Shown piece by piece: positions 45,301-54,798 of a stretch of 64,000 nucleotides of DNA. The translations under genes and the position numbers were made by a program. The notes beneath the pieces were generated by a model that made no database searches, had not been told where the DNA came from, and saw nothing but the letters and a program-made list of their open reading frames with translations. The DNA lies in contig NZ_AUEF01000001.1 in assembly GCF_000425845.1 (NCBI RefSeq), positions 372,001-436,000 of the forward strand. Direction: 5' to 3'. Source of the stretch: Jeotgalicoccus psychrophilus DSM 19085 (GTDB lineage: Bacteria; Bacillota; Bacilli; Staphylococcales; Salinicoccaceae). Numbering within the stretch: position 1 is the stretch's first letter; each line of letters opens with the position of its first letter.

Positions 45301-46612
45301 CGTTTTTAACTTTAACACCGGCAAGCTCAATAATTGAATCATATTTAGATGATAGTCCTGTTGTCTCAACGTCAAACACGACGAATTCATGATCTTCCAG
45401 TGAATAATCCTGCGGACGGTAGGCAATTGGTGCACCGTCATCGACGAGCAGGCCTTCCATGCCGAAAATCATTTTAAAATCATCATCGCTGTTCGTAGCG
45501 TTAAAGGCATCCGGAAATGCCTGGACGTTATTGTGATCCGTAATAGCGAGTGCTGAATGTCCGTACTGTTTTGCACGTTTAATATATTCTGTCACACTCG
45601 TCATGCCGTCCATCTGGCTCATCGTTGAATGCAGATGAAGCTCAACACGTTTCTCGTCTGCATTATCGCGTTTCGGTTTTTTATTAACCGCTGTTAAGTT
45701 GCGGATATTTAAGACCATATCCTTCGTAAACTCATCGTATTCCACGCGGCCTTCAATAATTACCCAGTCGCCTGATTCAAGTACTTCAAATACTTCATCG
45801 TCGTTTTTACCGTGGCGGGAAAACATTTTCGCCATAATTGAATCAGTATAATCCGTCAATTTCAGCTGCAGAATTTTACGGCCGCTTCGAAGGTCACGCA
45901 CTTCTTTAGAGAAAATATGCCCTTCGATTTTCACGCTGTACTCTTCATCGAAAATATTTTCAAGCGGACGCACACCGTCGAAGTTTTGCGGCTTGCCGAT
46001 TTGTTTTGGCACATTGCCTTGACGCTCCATCTGTTCGTCCATTTTTTCCTTGTCAGAAATAAACTGCGTAATGAGTGCTTCCCGTTCATCGCTGATACTT
46101 TTCTCCAAAGCTTCTGAACGCGATGATTGAAGTTCATCGTCAATTGTTACTTCAAGACCGTTTAAATGGATGCCGAAGTATTTATATGCATTTAACAGAT
46201 TGCCGTTAATATGCTTATTGAAATGCGACTGTTCAATCGCATTTTTAACTGCGATATAAAGCACACCTTCATTCAATTTTATTTTAGTGCGTTCGAGCTG
46301 ATGCTTTATATTATCATTGATCGACAGACTGTTTACTGCGGTCATGAAATAATCCAGAACGAGCTGTTCATCGAATTCACCCTCGGCCATAATCAGTTCT
46401 GTTTTCGCAATGTCCCTAAATGCTTTATTTATATTAGTACTCATCATTTGATACAGCGCGCTTGGTATAATGCGGTCTGTAGTCAGATGGAATTGCCAGA
46501 TTCTGTTATCGTCATCGACGACAACGCGTGACAGCTCGGCATTTTCCAAATAGTTATTTTGAGTAATATTTGCCTGTTCAAGTAAAATCTTTAATTTATC
46601 GTGGCTTTCCAA
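42329..46612 (-). CDS. polC: PolC, replicative DNA polymerase III alpha subunit (Gram-positive type)
   Basis: Leading-strand replicase, 1427 residues. Order: N-terminal domain, OB fold, PHP domain (RVELHLHSTMSQMDG and ITDHNNVQAF) interrupted by the DEDD proofreading exonuclease (FVVFDVETTGLSSKYDSI, HNASFDMGF, HRAIYDAEAT), the polymerase core with KVPDIDLNFSG, a zinc-binding segment (CPECKESEFF...CSNC), and a C-terminal helix-hairpin-helix region. The start is TTG with GGGAG about ten bases upstream. It lies alone between proS and the rimP promoter. Confidence 0.97.
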   Translation of the reverse strand: MESHDKLKILLEQANITQNNYLENAELSRVVVDDDNRIWQFHLTTDRIIPSALYQMMSTNINKAFRDIAKTELIMAEGEFDEQLVLDYFMTAVNSLSINDNIKHQLERTKIKLNEGVLYIAVKNAIEQSHFNKHINGNLLNAYKYFGIHLNGLEVTIDDELQSSRSEALEKSISDEREALITQFISDKEKMDEQMERQGNVPKQIGKPQNFDGVRPLENIFDEEYSVKIEGHIFSKEVRDLRSGRKILQLKLTDYTDSIMAKMFSRHGKNDDEVFEVLESGDWVIIEGRVEYDEFTKDMVLNIRNLTAVNKKPKRDNADEKRVELHLHSTMSQMDGMTSVTEYIKRAKQYGHSALAITDHNNVQAFPDAFNATNSDDDFKMIFGMEGLLVDDGAPIAYRPQDYSLEDHEFVVFDVETTGLSSKYDSIIELAGVKVKNGEVIDKFERFSNPGEKLSELIKELTGITDDMLVGAPDISEVIRDFKDWVGDAIFVAHNASFDMGFIDEAYGKEGFGKSTNGVIDTLELSRTINTKMKKHGLNILAKKYNVDLTQHHRAIYDAEATAYIFIKMMAQLKADYGITNHKDINKSLSNSDSYKRAMPTHISILVQNNTGLKNLFKIVSLSLTDHFYKSARIKRQVLEEHREGLLIGSACDNGEVFTAMMQKSYEEAKKKAHFYDYLEVFPKPLYQRLLDREVVRDEATLEEIIENIIKLGKELDKTVVATGNVHYLEESDKLSRDILVRANPGNPLSRGNLPEAHFRSTEEMLELFDFLDEETAFEIVVSNTQKIANMIGNVEVIKKDLYPPTIDGAEEEIREMTYDNAKALYGEDVPQIVVDRLEKELESIIGNGFAVIYLISHKLVKRSLDDGYLVGSRGSVGSSLVATMTEITEVNPLPPHYVCPECKESEFFTDGSVSSGYDLPDKKCSNCNVDLIKEGQDIPFETFLGFKGDKVPDIDLNFSGVYQSKAHQYTKDLFGVDYVYKAGTIGTVAEKTAFGYVKGYLNDNGLHKRGAEVDRLVLGCSGVKRTTGQHPGGIIVVRDDMDIYDFSPIQYPADDVEAEWMTTHFDFHSIDSNLLKLDILGHDDPTMIRMLQDLSGIDPTTVPTDDQETMKLFSGPESLGVTPDQILCKTGTLGIPEFGTGFVRQMLEDTRPSTFSELVQISGLSHGTDVWLGNAQDLIRKGTCDLSNVIGCRDDIMVTLMYKGLEPSVAFNIMEKVRKGKGLTEEHEQAMKDNGVEKWYIDSCKKIKYMFPKAHAAAYVLNSVRIAYFKVHHPLFYYASYFTVRATDFDLLTMVKDKDTIRHRVNELNQNFQELSKKEKDTLVVLELVNEMAQRGFKVQPVSIDKSDAFDFIIEGDTLIPPFISVPGLGASVAKRVVETRRDEGFISKEDLNKKAGVSQKLIEYLTELGSLDHLPDKAQLSIFDI

Positions 46613-46663
46613 TTAGAAAACACTCCCAGTTAAAAATTCCATAGCCTGCACCGGTTTCCTTAG

Positions 46664-46692
46664 AAAAACGCGTAAATCTAAGATTTACGCGT
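46664..46692 (-). terminator. Intrinsic terminator overlapping the proS stop codon
   Basis: Perfect 11-bp stem ACGCGTAAATC / GATTTACGCGT with a TTA loop, followed by TTTTTC on the minus strand. The first arm contains the last sense codons and the stop codon of proS. Confidence 0.88.
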
Positions 46693-48379
46693 AGTCATTG
46701 TCTGCAAGATATGATGTTAAGTCTGTAATCTGCACTTCTGTTGATTCTTCTTCCAGACGGCCTTTAACTTCTACAATGCCGTCTTTTGCACCGCGTCCGA
46801 CGACAATTCTTACAGGCAGTCCAATTAATTCTGAATCGGCGAATTTAACTCCCGCACGTTCGTTGCGGTCGTCATATAATACCCGGTTTGTCTTCGATAA
46901 AATATCGTATAATTCCGACGCAGTATTTGTAATCGTCTCATCTTTCGTATTCGCTGTAATAATGTGAATATCAAAAGGTGTGACTGATTTAGGCCAGAAA
47001 ATCCCTTTATCATCGTGGTGACTTTCGACAATAGCCGACAGCACACGTGAAATTCCGATACCGTAGCAGCCCATTAATACTGGTTTTGCACGGCCGTTCT
47101 GATCCAGCACGTTAAAGTTCATCGCCTCTGAATATTTAGTGCCCAGTTTAAATACCTGACCGACTTCAATACCGCGCATAAATTTAGCAGGACCTGATCC
47201 GTCAGAGACCATCTCACCTTCGTTAATAAATCTGAAATCAGCTATACCCGCCGCTTCAAAGTCACGTTCGTGGTTCACATTTAAAAGGTGGTAGCCTGTT
47301 TCGTTAGCGCCGACAGGATAGTTTCTCATCGCTGCCACCTGGTAATCCAAGTAAACCGGAATTGAAGACTCGACAGGACCAAGTGATCCTGGTGAAGCAT
47401 TCAGTTCAGCTGTGATTTCAGTGTCTTCTGCCATTTCGATAATTTCTGAGTTAAAGTATGCTTTTACTTTAATATCGTTTAACTCCTGATCTCCACGGAT
47501 AACAATCATTTTCAGTCCGTCATCAGTTTTAACAACCATCGTTTTAGTCGTTAACGTTAAATCTGTATTTAAGAAATCAGCAAGTTCTTTTACTGTGCCG
47601 ATTTCAGGTGTTGCAATTTTTTCAGTATCTTTCATTTCTTCAGTGCTGTTTTCAGCCGGAGCTGTACATTCTGCTTTTTCAATATTTGCAGCATAGCTGC
47701 TTTCATCTGTATAAACGATAGTATCTTCACCGATATCAGCAAGTGCCATAAATTCATGTGTATGGCTGCCGCCGATAGAACCGCCGTCTGCTTCCACTGC
47801 TCTGAAGTTAAGGTCAAGTCTTGTAAAGATACGGCTGTATGCATCGTACATATCTCTGTATGTTTTATCGAGTGAATCTTCATCGATATGGAAGGAGTAT
47901 GCATCTTTCATTATAAACTCGCGTCCCCGGAGCAGACCAAAGCGCGGTCTTAACTCATCGCGGAATTTCGTTTGAATCTGGAATAATGTTAACGGCAGTT
48001 TTTTATAGCTTTTCAGTTCATCGCGGACAAGTGAAGTAATAACTTCCTCATGTGTCGGTCCAAGTGCAAATTCTCTGTCGTGACGGTCGCTGACTCTCAT
48101 CAGCTCTTTACCGTAAGCTTGCCATCTGCCTGATTCTTCCCATAATTCACGCGGATGAAGAACTGGAAGATGCACTTCGGCACCGCCGATATTCATCATT
48201 TCTTCGCGTACAATATCCTGAATATTGTTCAGTACCAGCTGTGTAATTGGCAGGTATGCGTAAATACCGCGTGCGAGCTGTTTAATCATGCCTGATTTCA
48301 GCATCAGACGGTGACTTAAACTTTCGGCTTCTGTTGGTGTCTCCCTAAGTGTAGGGATAAACATTTGTGATTGCCTCAT
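46685..48379 (-). CDS. proS: Prolyl-tRNA synthetase
   Basis: Class II synthetase of 564 residues, bacterial type with an editing (INS) domain. Motif 2 is in [28 protein letters not shown] and motif 3 is [14 protein letters not shown]. The INS domain lies between about residues 225 and 385. It follows rseP by 12 bp, as in staphylococci (rseP-proS-polC). A terminator hairpin is built into its last codons. Confidence 0.98.
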   Translation of the reverse strand: MRQSQMFIPTLRETPTEAESLSHRLMLKSGMIKQLARGIYAYLPITQLVLNNIQDIVREEMMNIGGAEVHLPVLHPRELWEESGRWQAYGKELMRVSDRHDREFALGPTHEEVITSLVRDELKSYKKLPLTLFQIQTKFRDELRPRFGLLRGREFIMKDAYSFHIDEDSLDKTYRDMYDAYSRIFTRLDLNFRAVEADGGSIGGSHTHEFMALADIGEDTIVYTDESSYAANIEKAECTAPAENSTEEMKDTEKIATPEIGTVKELADFLNTDLTLTTKTMVVKTDDGLKMIVIRGDQELNDIKVKAYFNSEIIEMAEDTEITAELNASPGSLGPVESSIPVYLDYQVAAMRNYPVGANETGYHLLNVNHERDFEAAGIADFRFINEGEMVSDGSGPAKFMRGIEVGQVFKLGTKYSEAMNFNVLDQNGRAKPVLMGCYGIGISRVLSAIVESHHDDKGIFWPKSVTPFDIHIITANTKDETITNTASELYDILSKTNRVLYDDRNERAGVKFADSELIGLPVRIVVGRGAKDGIVEVKGRLEEESTEVQITDLTSYLADNDYA

Positions 48380-48391
48380 ACTGTTTCACTC

Positions 48392-49675
48392 CTATAAGAA
48401 AAATGTTTTAATGTCGTTCCAGGTGACAAGCACCATAATAACTAAAACGAATAATACGCCTATTAATTGTATGTTTAATTCTACTTTGCGGTTTAATGGA
48501 CGTCTGAAGATTCCCTCGTATAAAACGAATAAAATTCTTCCCCCGTCGAGCGCCGGAATCGGCAGTAAGTTCATTATACCTAAATTCACACTGAGCAGTG
48601 CAGTGAAGTTCATCAGCACTAAAATACCCTGTGAAGCAACGGATTCCGTCACTTTATAAATACCGACCGGTCCATTCAGCATATCAAAACTGAATGTGCC
48701 TGCGAAAATTGTCCCGATCATATTAACAACGAGTTCAAATATTAGTGACATACTGGAGACCGTTTCCTGAATTCCCCACCATACCGGTGCGATAATTCCA
48801 TTTTCGAAATCTCTGCCGACACCGATAATCAGACGTTTCTGTTCCGTACCGTCCGGCAGCTCTGTTGCTTCAACAGCAGGAACAAGCGTTTCTGTATGAG
48901 TGTTTCCTCCTGATTCAATAACGAGTTCCTGAGGGCTGCCTTCGCCTTCTTGAATCAGCTGTGTCATATGCGCCCAGCTGTCGACTATTGTCCCGTCGAT
49001 AGACTGAATGCGGTCGCCTGCTTCAAGATCAATATCTGCTGCTGGCGTATCTTCCACAACTGTGCCGACAATCGGTTCATCCATCGGTTTACCCTGAATA
49101 TAGAACAGAATTGTAAACAGTACAAATGCCAGCAGGAAGTTGAATAAGGGACCGGCAAACAGCGTTAAGAAACGCGCCCATACACTTTTCGTTTCAAATC
49201 TTCCCGACAGGGGCGCAATGCGTTCAAGCTCGGAGTTTTCTACGAAGTAGCATTCCTCGCTGAAATGATAAGTCACTTCGCTGTTATCATTCAGTTTTAA
49301 ACCTTTTACATACATCGCTTCTGAAATGTCGCTTTCAACAACTTCAATTTCTTCGACGTGCTGGAAATTATGTTTATCATCTAATAGAATATGTGTAATT
49401 TCATCGTTCTCATTTAACTTAATATTGATACGCATACCGGCATTCAGCGGATTGACTTCCATATCTTTTGATGCCATTCGCACGTATCCGCCGATAGGCA
49501 GAAGACGCACCGTGTATTGCGTATCATTGTATTTATATGAAAAGATTTTCGGCCCCATGCCAATGGCAAACTCCGGACACATAATGCCTGCGCGTTTTGC
49601 GAAGAACATATGCCCGAATTCATGCACGGTAACAAGCAGACCGAAAACGACTATAAAAGCTAAAATTCCTGTCAC
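48392..49675 (-). CDS. rseP: RseP, site-2 intramembrane zinc metalloprotease
   Basis: Intramembrane protease of 427 residues. The zinc motif HEFGH is in the first membrane segment (residues 18-22). A PDZ domain occupies about residues 200-285, and the second metal motif is NLLPIPALDGGR near the C terminus. Members cleave anti-sigma factors and remnant signal peptides. The start is GTG behind GAGGTGA, immediately after the dxr stop. The first loop region carries an acidic insert (residues about 75-150). Confidence 0.95.
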   Translation of the reverse strand: MTGILAFIVVFGLLVTVHEFGHMFFAKRAGIMCPEFAIGMGPKIFSYKYNDTQYTVRLLPIGGYVRMASKDMEVNPLNAGMRINIKLNENDEITHILLDDKHNFQHVEEIEVVESDISEAMYVKGLKLNDNSEVTYHFSEECYFVENSELERIAPLSGRFETKSVWARFLTLFAGPLFNFLLAFVLFTILFYIQGKPMDEPIVGTVVEDTPAADIDLEAGDRIQSIDGTIVDSWAHMTQLIQEGEGSPQELVIESGGNTHTETLVPAVEATELPDGTEQKRLIIGVGRDFENGIIAPVWWGIQETVSSMSLIFELVVNMIGTIFAGTFSFDMLNGPVGIYKVTESVASQGILVLMNFTALLSVNLGIMNLLPIPALDGGRILFVLYEGIFRRPLNRKVELNIQLIGVLFVLVIMVLVTWNDIKTFFL

Positions 49676-49680
49676 TTACT

Positions 49681-50808
49681 TCACCTCATATTTGATTTAT
49701 AGCGCGCGTCAAGGCTCAGTATCGTTTCAAGATCGGGATTTTGAATATTCTCGTGCTGCAGCATGCGGGATTCAACGATTTCTTCAATTTCCAAAAATGA
49801 AATTCTGCCCTGTAAAAATTCACCAACTGCATATTCGTTCGCAGCGTTCATTACAGTAGCGAGAGTACCGCCTGCTTCCAGCGCATCATAAGCGAATTTT
49901 AACATTTTAAAGCGGTCAAAATCCATTGGTTTGAAGTTAAGCTGTGATAATTCATTTAAGGACAGCGGATTATTTTTATGTAACCGCTCCGGATGAGTAA
50001 ATGCATATTGAATGGCCGTTCTCATATCGGAGTTGCCAAGCTGTGCCATAATACTGTTGTCAATAAATTCCACCATCGAGTGAACGATGCTCTCTTTATG
50101 AAGAAGTGTTTTAATCTGGGCAATTTCGACATCGAATAAATGCTTCGCTTCAATGACTTCAAAACCTTTGTTCATCATCGTCGCAGAATCAATTGTAATC
50201 TTTTGCCCCATCGACCAGTTCGGGTGATTTAATGCATCTTTCAAAGTGACATTGCCGAGGTCAGCACGCGTCAGATCTCTGAATGAACCGCCGCTTGCTG
50301 TTATAATAATATTGCTGATTTCTTTTTCATTTTCACCTTTTAAACATTGGAACAGAGCTGAATGCTCTGAGTCCACAGGAATAATCTGCACATTTTTGAG
50401 AGCCGCACGCTCCATCACAATAGCGCCTGCTGCAACTAATGTTTCTTTGTTCGCGAGTGCAATATCAATGCCGGCGTCTATTGCAGCAAGTGTTGGTTTT
50501 AGGCCGACACTGCCGAGAATTGCTGTTAAAAGTAAATTGCTGTCAAATGTTGCAACATCGATAAGACCTTTGTCTCCCGATGTAAATTCAATATGCGGAT
50601 ACTGAACTTTCAGCCCGCTGACGGCATTCTCATCCTGTACTGAAACGAGCAATGGTTTAAAGTCATGTAAAATCTCATGCAGTTTAGAAAGGTTCCGTCC
50701 GGCTGAAATTGCACCGAGTTTAAAGTGTTCCGGATTATTTTTAATGACGTCAAGCGCCTGGGTTCCGACAGAACCCGTGACACCGAGTATAGAAATGGTT
50801 TTTATCAT
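49681..50808 (-). CDS. dxr: Dxr, 1-deoxy-D-xylulose 5-phosphate reductoisomerase
   Basis: Second enzyme of the MEP isoprenoid pathway, 375 residues from the ATG chosen. NADPH motif [14 protein letters not shown]; substrate/metal region [22 protein letters not shown] and [13 protein letters not shown] three codons earlier overlaps the ribosome-binding site and is not preferred. It shows that this organism uses the MEP route, at least in part; S. aureus uses mevalonate and lacks dxr, which points to a genus outside Staphylococcus sensu stricto. Confidence 0.97.
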   Translation of the reverse strand: MIKTISILGVTGSVGTQALDVIKNNPEHFKLGAISAGRNLSKLHEILHDFKPLLVSVQDENAVSGLKVQYPHIEFTSGDKGLIDVATFDSNLLLTAILGSVGLKPTLAAIDAGIDIALANKETLVAAGAIVMERAALKNVQIIPVDSEHSALFQCLKGENEKEISNIIITASGGSFRDLTRADLGNVTLKDALNHPNWSMGQKITIDSATMMNKGFEVIEAKHLFDVEIAQIKTLLHKESIVHSMVEFIDNSIMAQLGNSDMRTAIQYAFTHPERLHKNNPLSLNELSQLNFKPMDFDRFKMLKFAYDALEAGGTLATVMNAANEYAVGEFLQGRISFLEIEEIVESRMLQHENIQNPDLETILSLDARYKSNMR

Positions 50809-50823
50809 ATAATTCACCTGTTA

Positions 50824-51609
50824 TTATGAAATAATCGGTAAGATGTTCATCAGGGGCAGTACGAAGATGAAACTGTCAAAGCGGTCTAGAATACCGCCGT
50901 GTCCCGGTAAAAATGTGCCTGAATCTTTCACGTCAAAGTGACGTTTTAATGCGGATTCCACGAGGTCCCCCATCTGCCCGAATATACTGAGAACTACCGT
51001 AAACGGAATTAAGAGCCACAGTGACCCTTCCATCAAACCCGCCATAACGAAAACAATCGGTATAATTATCGATACAAGCGTACCGCCGAGTGAACCTTCA
51101 ATCGTTTTGTTTGGACTGATCTGCGGCCACAGTTTACGTTTGCCGAATGATTTACCGAACAAGTAGGCACCCGTATCTGTAAGCCAGACAATCAGCAGTG
51201 CATATAAAATATAAATAAGTCCTGATTCACGCGTTTCAAAAAAGTACATAAAACCGATGCCGATATATGCAACTGCCATGACGCAAAAACTCATATCGAC
51301 AAAGTTAAATCTGTTCTTCGAAACAACTGTCGTCGACAGCATAATAAGTGCGAGTGCAACGATAATCTCCAGCTGGAAATCAGCGATGGCCGGGGAATAG
51401 GATTCCTGCGGTATTAAGACCATACAGAGAGCAATTAAAGATAAAACCCCCGGCAGAGAAAATATATGGATACGGTTCATCTTTAAAATTTCGTAAAGAG
51501 CCGTAATTGCCATGAGGTAGACTAATATTAGCAGCGGCCATGAGCCGAGAATTACAATCGGCAAAAATAACAGCAGCGCAATGACTGCAGTTATCGTTCT
51601 AGTCTTCAT
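50824..51609 (-). CDS. cdsA: CdsA, phosphatidate cytidylyltransferase
   Basis: Makes CDP-diacylglycerol from phosphatidate and CTP. 261 residues with about eight membrane segments. The family signature near the C terminus, FGQMGDLVESALKRHFDVKDSGTFLPGHGGILDRFDS, is complete. It overlaps uppS by 11 bp and is followed by dxr. PgsA, encoded at 21850-22434, consumes its product. Confidence 0.97.
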   Translation of the reverse strand: MKTRTITAVIALLLFLPIVILGSWPLLILVYLMAITALYEILKMNRIHIFSLPGVLSLIALCMVLIPQESYSPAIADFQLEIIVALALIMLSTTVVSKNRFNFVDMSFCVMAVAYIGIGFMYFFETRESGLIYILYALLIVWLTDTGAYLFGKSFGKRKLWPQISPNKTIEGSLGGTLVSIIIPIVFVMAGLMEGSLWLLIPFTVVLSIFGQMGDLVESALKRHFDVKDSGTFLPGHGGILDRFDSFIFVLPLMNILPIIS

Positions 51610-52360
51610 CTATTACATCCTCCTCATTTAAGCCTCCAAAACGCCGTTCTCTCTTTTGATACTGGCCGATTAAATCATCCAGCTCAGCAGTCGAGAATTC
51701 CGGCCACAGCGTATTTGAAAAGAATAATTCGCTGTAGGATGCCTGCCATAATAAGAAATTACTCAGCCGGTATTCACCTGACGTTCTAATAACCATTTCA
51801 GGGTCCGGCATATCTTTAGTCATTAAATAATCTTCGAATCTTTTGCTGTCGAGTGAATCAGCATCAAGTCTTCCTGCCTGAACGTCAGCGATCATCTCTT
51901 TGACCGCGCCAATCAGTTCGTCACGTCCGCCGTAGTTCAGTGCAAAAACGAGTGTTAGACCGGTATTTCCGGCAGTTTTATCGATGGCAGTCTGAACTGC
52001 TTTACGCGTATGTTTCGGCAGTGCTTCGAATTCACCAATCGTTTTAACAATAACGTTTTTTTCGATCAGTTCCGGTAAAAACGTACCGAGAAAATCGGTC
52101 GGCAGTTTAAGTAAGTAGTTCACTTCACTTTTTGGACGGGACCAGTTTTCAGTTGAAAACGCATAGAGCGTTAAATACTTTAGTTTTATATCTGCAGCAT
52201 GTCTCACGATGCTCTTAATATTCTGCATGCCTTCATAATGGCCTTTTATGCGGGGCATGCTGCGCATCTTCGCATATCTGCCGTTGCCATCCATAATAAT
52301 CGCAATATGTTCCGGTATTGGTCTCTCAGTCAGAGATTTGTTTTTAGTCGCATTAAACAT
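51599..52360 (-). CDS. uppS: UppS, undecaprenyl diphosphate synthase
   Basis: Cis-prenyltransferase that makes the C55 carrier for peptidoglycan and teichoic acid. 253 residues from the ATG with GGAGG upstream; an in-frame TTG six codons earlier overlaps that site and was rejected. The catalytic motif is IIMDGNGRYAK, where most homologues have Trp instead of Tyr. Other conserved blocks are YLTLYAFSTENWSRP, NYGGRDEL and DPEMVIRTSGEYRLSNFLLWQ. Confidence 0.96.
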   Translation of the reverse strand: MFNATKNKSLTERPIPEHIAIIMDGNGRYAKMRSMPRIKGHYEGMQNIKSIVRHAADIKLKYLTLYAFSTENWSRPKSEVNYLLKLPTDFLGTFLPELIEKNVIVKTIGEFEALPKHTRKAVQTAIDKTAGNTGLTLVFALNYGGRDELIGAVKEMIADVQAGRLDADSLDSKRFEDYLMTKDMPDPEMVIRTSGEYRLSNFLLWQASYSELFFSNTLWPEFSTAELDDLIGQYQKRERRFGGLNEEDVIDED

Positions 52361-52442
52361 GACGATCCTCCGTGCCAAATATGTATCTGTAATTAATTTT
52401 AATATACTTCTTCAATTATTTTATTTTAACATAGTTATACAA

Positions 52443-52476
52443 TAAAAAAACAGGTAAGTCCCCTTACCTGTTTTTA
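52443..52476. terminator. Intrinsic terminator of frr
   Basis: Stem AACAGGTAAG / CTTACCTGTT with a four-base loop, A7 on one side and T5 on the other. It lies just after the frr stop and before the uppS start region. Confidence 0.92.
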
Positions 52477-52479
52477 TAA

Positions 52480-53037
52480 TTAAACTTCCAGAATGTCTTT
52501 TTCTTTAGCGTTACACATTACGTCGATTTCAGCGATGTGTTTATCTGTTAATTTCTGAACGCTTTCAGTCAGACTTCTAAGTTCATCCTCTGAGATATTA
52601 CCTTCTTTTTCTGAAGCTTTCAGCTCGTCATTTGAATCGCGGCGCACGTTACGGATTGCAACTTTAGCGTTTTCGCCTTCTTTGCGGGCATCTTTAACAA
52701 ATTCTTTACGTCGTTCTTCAGTCAGCTGAGGTATAGATATACGAATCAGCGTGCCATCACTCGTTGGATTCACGCCGAGGTCCGCCATTTGAATTGCTTT
52801 CAATACGCTGTCAACTGAACTCTTATCGTAAGGTGTCACTACAAGCATACGTGCTTCAGGAATACTGATGCTTGCCAGCTGATTAAGCGGCGTTGGTGCA
52901 CCGTAATATTCAACATTTACACGGTCAAGCATACTTGAGTTTGCAGCACCTGTACGGATTGATGCAAGTTCTCTCGCCAGACTGTCAATTGACTTCTTCA
53001 TTTTGTCTTCGGATGTTTTCAAAACGGATTCACTCAT
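52480..53037 (-). CDS. frr: Ribosome recycling factor
   Basis: Splits post-termination ribosomes with EF-G. 185 residues, full length, with the conserved core [43 protein letters not shown] and [12 protein letters not shown]-like [17 protein letters not shown]. It lies 14 bp after pyrH, the usual pair. Confidence 0.98.
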   Translation of the reverse strand: MSESVLKTSEDKMKKSIDSLARELASIRTGAANSSMLDRVNVEYYGAPTPLNQLASISIPEARMLVVTPYDKSSVDSVLKAIQMADLGVNPTSDGTLIRISIPQLTEERRKEFVKDARKEGENAKVAIRNVRRDSNDELKASEKEGNISEDELRSLTESVQKLTDKHIAEIDVMCNAKEKDILEV

Positions 53038-53051
53038 ATTAATATCTTCTC

Positions 53052-53777
53052 CTATTGCTTTGTAATTGTCGTACCGATTGTTTCTCCTGCAACGGCACGC
53101 TTAATATTACCTTCTTCTGTAATCGAAAATACCACAAGCGGGATGTCATTGTCCATACAGAACGATGATGCTGTTGCATCCATTACCTGAAGATTTTCCT
53201 GTAACATTTCAATGTAAGTCAGTTTGTCGTACTTAACAGCTGACGAATCGAGCTTCGGATCTGCAGAATACACACCATCTACGTTATTTTTACCCATCAG
53301 GATAACATCTGCTTCAATTTCTGCTGCACGGAGTGCTGCTGTCGTATCTGTGGAGAAGTACGGGTTGCCTATACCGGCTGCAAAAATAACGATGCGCCCT
53401 TTTTCAAGATGACGAATTGCACGTCTTCTTATATAAGGTTCAGCGACCTGTTTCATTTCGATTGAAGTCAGCACTCTTGTCTCATGACCGAGCTGCTCTA
53501 AACTATCCTGCAGTGCAAGGGAGTTCATTACTGTTGCAAGCATTCCCATATAATCCGCTGTACCGCGGTCCATACCGAGATCGCCGCCTATTTTGCCGCG
53601 CCAGATATTCCCGCCGCCGACGATAATCGCCATTTCAACGCCTAATTTCTGAGCTTCCGAAACCTGTGATGCGATATTTTTAATGATTACCGGATTAATT
53701 CCGAAACCATCGTCGCCAGCAAGTGCTTCCCCGCTGAGTTTTAACACGATTCGTGTAAATTTAGAAGATTCAGCCAT
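53052..53777 (-). CDS. pyrH: PyrH, uridylate kinase
   Basis: Hexameric bacterial UMP kinase of the amino-acid kinase fold, 241 residues. Motifs: [34 protein letters not shown] and [11 protein letters not shown]-like [17 protein letters not shown]. The start used is the ATG of MAESSKF behind AAAGGATTG; a TTG three codons earlier is in frame. A terminator separates it from tsf. Confidence 0.97.
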   Translation of the reverse strand: MAESSKFTRIVLKLSGEALAGDDGFGINPVIIKNIASQVSEAQKLGVEMAIIVGGGNIWRGKIGGDLGMDRGTADYMGMLATVMNSLALQDSLEQLGHETRVLTSIEMKQVAEPYIRRRAIRHLEKGRIVIFAAGIGNPYFSTDTTAALRAAEIEADVILMGKNNVDGVYSADPKLDSSAVKYDKLTYIEMLQENLQVMDATASSFCMDNDIPLVVFSITEEGNIKRAVAGETIGTTITKQ

Positions 53778-53812
53778 GTTTTTCAATCCTTTTCATTGAA
53801 TTTATTACTTAG

Positions 53813-53840
53813 AAAAAAAGACACCGAAGTGTCTTTTTTA
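53813..53840. terminator. Intrinsic terminator of tsf
   Basis: Stem AAAAGACAC / GTGTCTTTT with a CGAA loop and runs of A and T on the two sides, just after the tsf stop. Confidence 0.92.
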
Positions 53841-53846
53841 ATAAAA

Positions 53847-54725
53847 TTATTTTTTAACTTGTCCGAGTACTTCTTCAGCGAAGTTTTCTTCGCGTTTTTC
53901 AATACCTTCACCCAGTTCGTAACGAACGAATGAACGGATAGATGCATTTTTAGAATCTAAGTACTGCTGAACAGTCTGATCAGAATCTTTAACAAATGGC
54001 TGATCTACGATGCAGATTTCTTCTAAATACTTACGAACTCTTCCTTCAACCATCTTGTCGACGATTTTTTCAGGTTTACCTTCGTTTAAAGCCTGCTGAC
54101 GCAGTACTTCACGCTCGTGATCAAGTTCTGCCTGATCAACCTGGTCGCGTGAAACGTATTTAGGGTTTAATGCTGCAGCGTGCATCGCAACATCTTTTGC
54201 GATAGTTTCGTCAGTTGTACCTTCTACTACTGTTAACACACCGATACGCCCGCCCATGTGCATATACTGGCCGAATGAGTCGTTATCAGTCTTAGTTTCA
54301 ACTGCAAAACGTCTGATGTTTAAGTTCTCTCCAATTGTTGACACTGCATTGTTCATGATCGAAGTAACAGTTTCACCGTCAATTTCAGAGTTATATAAAG
54401 CTTCTACATCTGCAGGTTTAGTTGCAAGGATGTGTGCAGCAATTTTCTTAACAAGTTCCTGGAAAGATTCGTTACGTGCTACGAAGTCTGTCTCAGCATT
54501 GATTTCAACGATTACTGCTTCGTTTCCTTCTGCAGCAATGTAAACAGCACCTTCTGCAGCAATGCGGTCAGCTTTTTTAGCTGCTTTCGCAATACCGTTT
54601 TCACGTAGGTAATCGATTGCTTTATCGATATCTCCATCAGTTTCTACAAGCGCTTTTTTACAATCCATCATACCTGCGCCAGTTTTATCACGTAGTTCTT
54701 TAACTAATTTTGCTGAAATAGCCAT
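53847..54725 (-). CDS. tsf: Elongation factor Ts
   Basis: Nucleotide exchange factor for EF-Tu, 292 residues. N-terminal UBA-like domain with [36 protein letters not shown], followed by the EF-Tu binding core ([14 protein letters not shown]). It follows rpsB, from which it is separated by an attenuating terminator. Confidence 0.98.
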   Translation of the reverse strand: MAISAKLVKELRDKTGAGMMDCKKALVETDGDIDKAIDYLRENGIAKAAKKADRIAAEGAVYIAAEGNEAVIVEINAETDFVARNESFQELVKKIAAHILATKPADVEALYNSEIDGETVTSIMNNAVSTIGENLNIRRFAVETKTDNDSFGQYMHMGGRIGVLTVVEGTTDETIAKDVAMHAAALNPKYVSRDQVDQAELDHEREVLRQQALNEGKPEKIVDKMVEGRVRKYLEEICIVDQPFVKDSDQTVQQYLDSKNASIRSFVRYELGEGIEKREENFAEEVLGQVKK

Positions 54726-54751
54726 TATTCAGTCCTCCATTTAATTGTTGT

Positions 54752-54784
54752 AAAAAAGGTGATAAGAGTATTACGCTTATCACC
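54752..54784 (-). terminator. Terminator/attenuator between rpsB and tsf
   Basis: Stem GGTGATAAG / CTTATCACC followed by TTTTTTAC on the minus strand, 15 bp after the rpsB stop. I see no strong separate tsf promoter in the 73-bp gap, so partial read-through into tsf is likely. Confidence 0.88.
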
Positions 54785-54798
54785 AAGATTTCAATTAA

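Noticed and set aside
49326-49859. 177-residue plus-strand reading frame across rseP-dxr
   Set aside because: Antisense to two well-supported genes, with no family resemblance and no upstream signals.
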